DNA of 64,000 nt from JACCZR01 sp963844805 (GTDB taxonomy: Bacteria > Actinomycetota > Thermoleophilia > Solirubrobacterales > Thermoleophilaceae): NCBI GenBank assembly GCA_963844805.1, contig CAWJPU010000009.1:1-64000 (forward strand). The letters are read 5' to 3'. The number at the start of each line of letters is the position of its first letter. Position 1 is the stretch's first letter. The position numbers and the translations under genes were made by a program. The notes below the pieces were generated by a model, which was not told the origin of the DNA, made no database searches, and saw only the letters and a list, made by a program, of their open reading frames with translations. This document shows positions 56,463-64,000 of the stretch, one piece after another.

Positions 56463-57702
56463 GTGAGCGCCCCTCCGGAGTCAGGCGTGGCGTTGGCGGT
56501 CCGGGACGTCTCCAAGGCCTTCCGCCTTCCCCACGAGCAGGTGCACACGCTCAAGGAGCGTGCGCTGCATCCGTTCCGCACCCGCTCGGAGGAGACGCTC
56601 AACGCGCTGAGCGCCGTGTCGATCGACATCCGCGCGGGCGAGTTCTTCGGGATCGTCGGCCGCAACGGCAGCGGCAAGACCACGCTCATGAAGTGCGTGG
56701 CCGGCATCTACCGGCCCGACACGGGCGAGATCTGGGCCCGCGGCCGGGTCGCGCCCTTCATCGAGCTGGGCGTCGGCTTCAACCCCGACCTCACCGCGCG
56801 CGACAACGTGCTCATCAACGCGGTGATGCTCGGGCTCTCGCCCGCGCAGGCGCGCGAGCGCTACGACTCGATCATCGAGTTCGCCGAGCTCGAGCGCTTC
56901 ACCGAGCTGAAGCTCAAGAACTACTCGTCGGGCATGCAGGTGCGCCTGGCCTTCGCGGTCATGGTCCACGTGGACGCCGACCTGCTGCTGATCGACGAGG
57001 TGCTCGCCGTGGGCGACAGCGCGTTCCAGCGCAAGTGCCTCGACTCGCTGCGCAAGGCGCGCTCGGAGGGCCGCACGATCCTGCTCGTCACGCACGACAT
57101 GAACGCCGTCCAGCGCTTCTGCGACCGGGCGATGCTGCTCGACGGCGGCGACCTCATCGCCGTCGGCGATCCCCGCGACGTCTCGCGCCGCTACGAGGAG
57201 GTCAACATGGCGCGCTACGGGCGCTCGGAGGGCCCGGTCCTCCACGCCGGCGACGGCTCGGCGGCGATCGTCGACTGCTGGACCGAGGACGAGAGCGGCG
57301 AGCGCGCGGAGCAACATCCAGCACGGCCGCCCCGCCCGGATCCGCATGGACGTGGAGCTGCGCGCGGACGCCGAGAACCCCAACTTCGGCTTCATGGTCA
57401 CCGACGAGCAGGGCCGCGGCGTGCTGGCCATCGCCTCCGAGGTCAAGCAGCCGCAGACGGGCAGCTACCGCGCGGGCGAGATCGTGCACGTGGACGTCGC
57501 CTTCGACTGCGTGCTCGCCGCCGGCGAGTACCAGATCTCGCCCGAGGTGCGCCACCCCGGCGTGGAGCGGCGGCTGATGGACCACCGCGAGAACGCCGCC
57601 TCGTTCGAGGTGATCGGGCGCGCCGCCACCGGCGGCATGGTCGACCTGCCGCACTCGCTGTCGGTCTCGCGCGCGGAGACCGTGGAGAAGACCGGCTCGT
57701 GA
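56463..57702 (+). CDS. wzt: ABC transporter ATP-binding protein of polysaccharide export (Wzt)
   Basis: About 413 residues. Walker A GRNGSGKTTLMKCVAGIYRP, signature YSSGMQVRLAFAVMV, Walker B LLLIDEVLAVGDSAFQRKCL, H-loop VTHDMNAVQRFCD. A C-terminal Wzt_C beta-sandwich (MDVELRADAENPNFGFMVTD, GSYRAGEIVHVDVAFDCVLA) recognises the end of the exported glycan. One +1 frame change near 57312. GTG 56463 is chosen; TACGCT lies 6 nt upstream, so it is probably leaderless. It overlaps the permease gene by GTGA. The cap recognised may be the methyl group added by the fused methyltransferase (inference). Confidence 0.9.
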
Positions 57703-58558
57703 GCGTCGCACGCCGAGGCACCCGCGCGCCGCGTTCCCGGGCCCGCCGCGCTCAGCGGCGACTGGCGCCGCTTCTTCAACCTGACGATGACGCTGGCCCT
57801 GACCGACTGGAAGCTGCGCTTCTTCGGCTCGGCGCTGGGCTACGTGTGGTCGCTGCTGCGGCCGCTGCTGCTGTTCGGGATCCTCTACCTGGTCTTCAGC
57901 CAGATCGTGAAGATCGGCGAGGCGGTACCCAACTACCCGCTGGTCCTGCTGATCGGCGTGGTGCTGTTCGCCTACTTCGCCGAGGTGACCGGCGACTGCG
58001 TCTCCTGCGTGGTCGACCGCGAGTCGCTGGTGCGCAAGGTCTCGTTCCCGCGCATGGTCGTGCCGCTGTCGGTGGCGGTGTCGAGCTCGTTCAACCTCGG
58101 GCTCAACCTGATCGTGGTCGCGGTGTTCGTGGTGATCTCGGGCGTCGAGCCGCGGCTCAGCTGGCTGCTGCTGCCGATCCCGATCCTGCTGCTGGTGGTC
58201 CTCGCCACCGGGGTCGGGATGCTGCTCGTCGGCGCTGTACGTGACCCTGCGCGACATCGGGCCGATCTGGGACGTGATCGCCCAGGGGCTCTTCTACGCC
58301 ACGCCGGTCTTCTTCCCGATCGAGTTCGTGCTGGACAACTTCAGCGAGACCGCGGGCCGGGTGGCGATGGCCAACCCCCTGGCGGCGATCATCACCGAGA
58401 CCCGCCACCTGCTGATCGGCCCCGACCTGGTGAGCGCCGCCGATGCCATCGGCGGCGCCGCGCGGCTGCTGGTCCCCACCGGGCTGGTGTTCGTGCTCGC
58501 GGTGCTGGGCTTCTGGGTCTTCAACCGCAGCGCGCCGCGGGTGGCCGAGGCGCTCTAG
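57699..58558 (+). CDS. wzm: ABC-2 permease of polysaccharide export (Wzm)
   Basis: About 285 residues, six hydrophobic helices. SGDWRRFFNLTMTLALTDWK, FFGSALGYVWSLLRPLLLFG, ILYLVFSQIVKIGEAVPNYP and, after a second shift, LRDIGPIWDVIAQGLFYATP and NPLAAIITETRHLLIG are hallmarks of Wzm/TagG permeases. Frame changes of +1 near 57730 and 58233. It forms the channel with Wzt and exports undecaprenyl-linked glycan. Confidence 0.88.
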
Positions 58559-58602
58559 CGCGCTCGCCGGCGCCCAGCGCAGCGCCCCCTGCCGAGAGGT
58601 CG

Positions 58603-61134
58603 TCAGCCCGCTGAGCGTTCTTGCGCGGGGGTGGCCGGCTTCACGACCTCGATCCAGTCGAGGCGCTTCGAGCACAGGGCGCGGTAGCCGCTCGGGTCGG
58701 TGCGGTGCACGGTCCGGCGCTCGGCCTCGCCGGGGCTCAGGACCACCGGGCCCAGGTACAGCGAGGTTCGAGCGGTAGCCGCCGCCGTTGCCGGGCCGCA
58801 GGTTGCCGCCGCCGCGGGCGACCACCAGGCGGTGGGTGCCTTCGTCAGCCGGATCTGGCCGAGCAGCATGTAGGCGCCCGAGTTGGCGATCTCGTAGGAG
58901 ACCGCACCGGCCGGGCGTCCATCGATGCGCGACGGTGGTCTCGCGACCGAAGGAGCCCATCACCCAGACCTCGTAGCGGCCGGTCTTCGGGACCTTGACT
59001 CCTGCGCCTCGGCCGCGCCCGGCACCGCCCACCGTCACCGAGTTCGGGTAGAGCTGGTAGTTCACCGCGCTGGGAGAAGCCGAAGCCCTGCGTTGTTCGA
59101 CGAGGCGTCGCTCGGGGTCGTAGAGCTCGACCGGCGCGCGCTCCACGCCAGGCCAGCTTGCCGCCCGGCCGCTCGCGCGGTGCGGGCGACGCTCTTGACC
59201 AGCGAGCAGCGCTGGGCGCGAGCCGCGGGCTGGAACACGCGTCGTGCCGAACGGCTCGTGGCGCAGCTACTCGCTCGGAGCGCGTATCGCGCTGCCAGAC
59301 CTCGTAGTAGCGCCCGCGTCCGGATCAGCCGGTAGTTGGCCGGCGGCCGCGAGGCCGTAGGCGAGCGGCGGATGACGATGAAGCTTGCGCCTTCTGCAGG
59401 CTCGACGGGAGTGATCCCGTCAGGGTCCAACGGCGCCTTGAAGCTGGGGTGCAGCCCGTCGCGGTTCTCCTCGACGTGGGTGGCGGCGCCCTTCACGTTG
59501 AGCGGGCCGATCGGGAACTCGAACGGCCACTCGGGCTGGCTGAGCACCTGGGTGCGGCGCATGAAGTGCTTGGCGAACTCGTCGTACTCGGCGAACACCA
59601 CCGGGCCCGCGGCCCTCCAGCTGCTTGGAGATCGACAGCTGCTCCTGGTAGCGGTCGTAGGGCGCGAGCTGGACGTCGTGGTAGGCCAGCACGTTGCCGG
59701 CGAGGACCAGCCCGCCCACCAGCAGCGCCAGCGCTCCCCCGAGAAGCCGCCGCCTTCGCTCCTCCGAGGCGAGCAGCCAGGCGGCCGCGAGCATCGCCAG
59801 CAGCGGCACCACGATCGAGGCCAGCACGAGCACCTTGGCGTCGGCGTAAGGGTTGCCGCGGAGCAGCAGCAGCGCCGGAGAGCGGCGACCAGGACCCCGG
59901 CCAGCAGCAGCGGCCCCAGGGCGCGCCGGCGGATCGCCATGACCAGACCGAGCACCGCCGACCGCGACCACCACGAGCGCCACCGCGGCGGTGGCCGTGG
60001 GCTGCGTGCGGCTCGTAGCGGTAGTCGCCGACCACCCAGGCGCCCGATGGCCTGCAGCAGGTCGAGCGGCCGGGCCAGGTTGCCCAGCTGCGTTGCCGGT
60101 GGAGAGGGTCTTGTCGTTGGCCTTGAAGGCCGTGGAGGCGCCGCTGACCAGCGGCAGGGCGAGCAGCACGGTGGCCAGGACCACCCCGCCCGCCGCCAAG
60201 AGCGTGGTCCGCAGCGGCGACCTTGCGCAGCCGCAGCGCCCACGCCCCCGCAGCGATCAGCAGCAGCGGGCCCACGTACGCCAGCCCGGCGGGCCCGAGC
60301 GCGCCGACGGTGGCCAGCGCCGACAGCGCGAGCGTCAGGAACGCGCGTGCCTGCCAGCGCTCGACCAGCACCAGCACCGCGAGCGCGAAGGTGAGCGAGA
60401 CCGTGGCCAGCGCCGTGATCTCCTTGATCGAGCCCTGCAGGGCGAAGGCGACCACCAGCGCCGGCTGGGCGGCGACGAAGGTGACCAGCGCCCGCAGCCG
60501 GCGCGACTCCAGCGCGCGGGCGAGCAACGCCGTTGAGCGACAGCGCGGTCGCGGCCAAGAAAATGGCCAGGAAGGGCTGGTAGAGCCAGGCCAGGTCGAG
60601 CAGGCCCAGCGGCGACAGCAGGCCCAGGGCGGCCTGGGGGCCCATCGGGTAGGCGGTGACGAAGTACTTGCGGACGCTCAGCTCGTAGGACGAGTTGGGC
60701 AGCGGCTGGGAGTGCGTGCCGGCCTCGCCGAGGCGGTCGGCGAGCGTCAGCTGGTGGGCGGTGTCGCCCAGCACCAGCGAGCCGGTGAACGTGGGCTCGC
60801 CGGAGAAGCAGCGCCGGCGCGGCGACCATGAACGCCACCCCGACCGCCGCGGCCGCGGCCCAGGCCGGTCGAAGCGCATCGCCCGCAGCCGGTCCCGCGA
60901 CGAGGAGCAGCCCGACCAGCGGCGACCACCGCGATCAGCGGCAGCGCGAGGTCGACCGGTCAGCTCCGAGACCACCAGCACGCGCGAGACCACGAGCACC
61001 GCCGCCAGCCCCACGGGCAGCAGAAGCACTCCGGGCAGCTCCCTGCCGGAGAGTCGCTCCACGAGCAGCCCCCATCCGAGGAAGATCAGGCCGAGGAGGA
61101 GCGGAAACAGCAGCCAGGCGGCAAGCAGATCCAC
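58603..61134 (-). CDS. Large GT-C-like membrane protein with C-terminal beta-rich domain (paralogue of 11609-14015, heavily frameshifted)
   Basis: About 843 residues. LFPLLLGLIFLGWGLLVERL aligns with the start of the first copy; GEPTFTGSLVLGDTAHQLTL and DLAWLYQPFLAI repeat its conserved loops; VFAEYDEFAKHFMRR, RRSPTASRPPANYRLI, then KTGRYEVWVMGSFGRETTV and KRLDWIEVVKPATP repeat its soluble parts. Ten or more frame changes spread along the gene. GTG 61134 follows TAGCCT by 9 nt. It sits next to gmd and Wzm. Likely a lipid-sugar-dependent glycosyltransferase at the outer membrane face (inference). Confidence 0.6.
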
Positions 61135-61183
61135 GACCGCGGGAGGCTAGTGGGCGCCTGCCTCTCGCTAGGGTGCCCCCGCC

Positions 61184-62170
61184 ATGGCCAGACGAGCGCT
61201 GATCACCGGAATCACCGGCCAAGACGGCTCCCACCTCGCCGACCTCCTGCTCGAGAAGGGCTACGAGGTCCACGGGATGGTGCGCCGCTCCTCCACCGAG
61301 GCCTTCGGCCGCCTGGAGCACATCCGCGACGACCTGACGCTCCACACCGGCGACCTGCTCGACCAGCGCTCGCTGGGCGACGTGATGCGCGCGTGCGAGC
61401 CGGACGAGATCTACAACCTCGCCGCCATGTCGTTCGTGGCGGCCTCGTGGAGCCAGCCCGTGCTGACGGCGGAGTTCACCGGCACCGGCGTGACCCGGAT
61501 GCTCGAGGCGATGCGCGAGGTGGTGCCCGAGGCGCGCTTCTACCAGGCCTCCTCCTCGGAGATGTACGGCATGGTGCGCGAGGTCCCCCAGCGCGAGACC
61601 ACGCCCTTCTACCCGCGCTCGCCCTACGGCGTGGCCAAGGCCTACGGCCACTTCATCACCGTCAACTACCGCGAGTCCTACGGGCTGCACGCATCCTCGG
61701 GGATCCTGTTCAACCACGAGGGCGAGCGGCGCGGGCTGGAGTTCGTGACCCGCAAGGTCACCCACGAGGCGGCGGCGATAAAGCTCGGGCTCAAGAGCGA
61801 GCTGGCGCTGGGCAACCTCGACGCCGAGCGCGACTGGGGCTACGCCAAGGACTACGTCGAGGCGATGTGGCTGATGCTCCAGCAGGACGAGCCCGACGAC
61901 TACGTGATCGCCACCGGCGAGAAGCACAGCGTCCGCGACCTGGTTGACATCGCGTTCGACCAGGTGGGCCTCGTCCCCGACGACTACGTGCGCCTCGACC
62001 CCAAGTTCCTCCGCCCGGCCGAGGTGGAGCACCTCGTGGGCGACTACAGCAAGGCCGAGGAGAAGCTCGGCTGGACCCCGGCCACCAGCTTCGACCAGCT
62101 GGTTCGCCTGATGGTCGACCACGACCTCGAGCTACTGGCCAGTGGGGTGCCGCACAAGCAGGTCGGATGA
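61184..62170 (+). CDS. gmd: GDP-mannose 4,6-dehydratase
   Basis: 328 residues, intact. First step from GDP-mannose towards GDP-fucose, GDP-rhamnose or related deoxysugars. Cofactor motif ALITGITGQDGSHLADLLLE, VHGMVRRSSTEAFGRLEHI, catalytic Thr/Ser-Glu region YQASSSEMYGMVREVPQRET and YPRSPYGVAKAYGHFITVNY with Tyr-x3-Lys, then FNHEGERRGLEFVTRKV and GNLDAERDWGYAKDYVEAMW. TAGGGT lies 9 nt before the ATG. No reductase for the 4-keto intermediate is seen in the window. Confidence 0.94.
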   Translation: MARRALITGITGQDGSHLADLLLEKGYEVHGMVRRSSTEAFGRLEHIRDDLTLHTGDLLDQRSLGDVMRACEPDEIYNLAAMSFVAASWSQPVLTAEFTGTGVTRMLEAMREVVPEARFYQASSSEMYGMVREVPQRETTPFYPRSPYGVAKAYGHFITVNYRESYGLHASSGILFNHEGERRGLEFVTRKVTHEAAAIKLGLKSELALGNLDAERDWGYAKDYVEAMWLMLQQDEPDDYVIATGEKHSVRDLVDIAFDQVGLVPDDYVRLDPKFLRPAEVEHLVGDYSKAEEKLGWTPATSFDQLVRLMVDHDLELLASGVPHKQVG

Positions 62171-62194
62171 CCCGCTCCTGAGGCCGGAGGCCGC

Positions 62195-63383
62195 CTAGCC
62201 GCGGCGGCGCAGGCCCAGAATGGAGATGAGGAACGACGAGAAGACGATCTGCACGCCCACGATGGCGAGGGTCGCGGCGAGCACGGCCAGCCGCAGCTCG
62301 GCCAGCTCGCCGAAGCCGCGCTGAGCCCAGGTCCCGAAAATGACTGCGCCCACCACGAGGCCTGCGAGCAGCACAAGGGCTCCGAGCATGAGGCCGTGCT
62401 CGAGCCGGAAGCGGGCGCGCATGCGGTCGAACCAGGGGTCGCGCTCGCCCATGAAGTAGGTGCCGTAGGCGTGGGCGCACAGCCCGAGTCCCACGATCTG
62501 CACGCCCACGATCGGTGAGCAGCGCGCCTCCTACGAGGCTGTGCAACTGCCACTGGCGCCCGAAGACGTCGATCTGTCCGACGACTGCCAGGGAGATCAG
62601 GGCCCCGACGAGGGTCAGCAGCGCCCCCGGGACAATGAACAGGTGGGTGGGGCTGTGGACGAGCAGGAACCGCAGGTGCCGCCAGCCGTCCCGAAAGCTC
62701 GAGAGCTTGGACTCGCCGCCGCGTGGGTGGTACTCGATCGGCACCTCATCGATGGCGAGGCCCTCCTTGGAGGCGCGGATGACCATCTCCGACGCGAACT
62801 CCATGCCGGTGGTGCGCAGATCGAGGCGGGGCAGGACGTCGCGGCGCAGGGCCCGCATCCCGCAGTGGGCGTCCTTGACGCCGGTGCGGAAGAAGAGGTT
62901 CAGCACGCCGGTGAGCACCGGGTTGCCCACGTAGCGGTGCAGCCACGGCATCGCGCCCGGGTGGATGTTGTCCATCCGGTCGCCCATGACCATCTCGGCG
63001 CCGCCGTGCAGCCGCTCGATGAACCCGGGGATGTCCTCGAAGTCGTAGGTGAGGTCGGCGTCGAGCATCACGATGTACTCGCCCTGGGCCGCGGCGAACC
63101 CGGCCAGGTAGGCGCTGCCGTAGCCGCGGCGCGGTTCGTGGATCACGCGGGCGCCGGCCGCCTCGGCGAGCGCGGGACTGCCGTCCTCGGAGCCGTTGTC
63201 GGCAACGACCACCTCGCCGCGGAGGTCGTGCTCCTCGAGCACGGCTCGGGCGCGGGTGACGCACTGCTCGATGTTCGCCGCCTCGTTCAGACACGGGATC
63301 ACCACCGACACGAGCACGTCGGACTCGATCGGAGACGTGGCCTGCCGCACGTCTCTCCGGGTGACTTCGGGAGTGCTCATCAC
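62195..63383 (-). CDS. DPM-like glycosyltransferase 2 with C-terminal membrane helices (one frameshift)
   Basis: About 396 residues. GT-A core: VSVVIPCLNEAANIEQCVTR, VVVADNGSEDGSPALAEAAG, RRGYGSAYLAGFAAAQGEYI, VMLDADLTYDFEDIPGF. ESKLSSFRDGWRHLRFLLVH leads into four hydrophobic helices (FIVPGALLTLVGALISLAVV, LMLGALVLLAGLVVGAVIFG, LAVLAATLAIVGVQIVFSSF), as in polyprenyl-phosphate glycosyltransferases. One frame change near 62515. It probably supplies the lipid-linked sugar for the GT-C-like protein. Confidence 0.85.
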
Positions 63384-63445
63384 AAAAGAGAGCAGCCGGC
63401 GCGGTCAATAGTTGCGCACCGGCGCGCTGCCATGGTAGTCGCCGC

Positions 63446-64000
63446 ATGAGGGTCTGCCTCGTCTACGACTGTCTGTTCCCCCACACGGTGGGCGGCGCCG
63501 AGCGCTGGTATCGCAACCTCGCCGAGCGCCTGGCGCGCGACGGCCACGAGGTCACCTACCTGACCCTGCGCCAGTGGGACCGGGGCCAGAATCCGGAAGT
63601 GTCCGGCGTGGACGTGCGCGCGGTGGGCCCACGAATGGAGCTGTACACGGGCGGCCGGCGGCGCATCCTCCCCCCGCTGGTGTTCGGGGCGGGCGTGCTT
63701 GCGCACCTGCTCGCGCACGGGCGCCGCTACGACGTCGTGCACACCGCCTCGTTCCCCTACTTCTCGCTGCTGGCCGCGGCGCTGGCCCGCCCGCTGGGGC
63801 GCTACGCGGTGGTGGTGGACTGGCACGAGGTCTGGACGCGCTCCTACTGGCGCGAGTACCTGGGCCGGGCGGGGGCGGTGGGCGGTTTCGTGCAGCGCCT
63901 GTGCGCCCGGGTGCGCCAGCGCGCGTTCTGCTTCTCCCGCCTGCACGCGCGGCGGCTGCGCGACGAGGGCCTGCGGGGAGAGGTCACGGTGCTGGAGGGC
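63446..64000 (+). CDS. Glycosyltransferase GT4, N-terminal part (cut by window edge)
   Basis: 185 residues readable from ATG 63446 with no stop before the edge. RVCLVYDCLFPHTVGGAERW then YRNLAERLARDGHEVTYLTL is the Glyco_transf_4 start; RYDVVHTASFPYFSLLAAAL and YAVVVDWHEVWTRSYWREYL follow, with CFSRLHARRLRDEGLRGEVT near the end. TAGTCG lies 4 nt before the ATG. Donor site not yet reached. Confidence 0.82.
   Translation, partial: MRVCLVYDCLFPHTVGGAERWYRNLAERLARDGHEVTYLTLRQWDRGQNPEVSGVDVRAVGPRMELYTGGRRRILPPLVFGAGVLAHLLAHGRRYDVVHTASFPYFSLLAAALARPLGRYAVVVDWHEVWTRSYWREYLGRAGAVGGFVQRLCARVRQRAFCFSRLHARRLRDEGLRGEVTVLEG

Overview
The window reads as a chromosomal segment of a GC-rich actinobacterium. 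GTG starts are common, many starts carry an actinobacterial TAnnnT -10 box only 6-9 nt upstream (leaderless transcripts), and the content includes NrdR with a B12-dependent ribonucleotide reductase, ECF41 and ECF42 sigma factors, a deazaflavin-type nitroreductase, CsbD and LVIVD-repeat proteins. My guess is a Thermoleophilia/Solirubrobacterales-like soil lineage; that is inference and no marker here proves it. I count about 66 protein genes, one decayed IS110-type transposase, and no rRNA, tRNA or CRISPR.

Layout. 1-11.4 kb: O-antigen-ligase-like protein (cut by the left edge), a secreted Gly-rich protein, Nudix hydrolase, nrdR-nrdJ with candidate NrdR boxes and a possible RNA switch, a methyltransferase, an LVIVD-type secreted protein and a CoA-transferase. 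11.6-22.3 kb: first glycan locus, with a large GT-C-like membrane protein, five glycosyltransferases, a Wzx-like flippase, a methyltransferase and a DPM-like GT2/DUF2304 pair. Genes alternate in strand and three pairs overlap tail-to-tail. 22.4-28.6 kb: secreted peptidoglycan-binding protein, patatin/acyltransferase/cupin/methyltransferase run, metallo-beta-lactamase-fold protein, alpha/beta hydrolase. 28.3-30.8 kb: DUF4396 membrane protein divergent from a copper-type CsoR, DUF202 protein, IS110 remnant. 30.8-38.2 kb: YCII/ECF42 pair, flavin monooxygenase, LtrA, ArsR/AHSA1 pair, BNR-type protein, papain-like protease. 38.2-46 kb: typA, a Cys/His-rich protein of unknown function, GFA and HIRAN proteins, an LLM flavoenzyme/nitroreductase/superoxide dismutase operon, aldo-keto reductase. 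45.8-52.9 kb: TetR divergent from a Baeyer-Villiger-type monooxygenase and SDR, CsbD/ECF41, epimerase, PAS-GAF-SpoIIE phosphatase. 52.9-64 kb: second glycan locus with two tandem glycosyltransferases (one fused to a methyltransferase), Wzt/Wzm ABC exporter, a paralogue of the GT-C-like protein, GDP-mannose 4,6-dehydratase, a GT2 and a GT4 cut by the right edge.

The two glycan loci look like the working core of the window: sugar-nucleotide supply (gmd), lipid-linked sugar donors (DPM-like GT2 proteins), cytoplasmic glycosyltransferases, and two export routes (Wzx/ligase-like and Wzm/Wzt). A pair of about 800-residue membrane proteins with a shared C-terminal beta-rich domain, one per locus, is the best candidate for something undescribed.

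A caution applies throughout. Roughly half of the genes, including single-copy housekeeping genes such as nrdJ and typA, contain apparent single-base frameshifts, most of them +1. I treat these as probable consensus errors rather than real pseudogenes, so I give whole-gene spans and mark where the frame changes. In such genes exact lengths and residue numbers are approximate.
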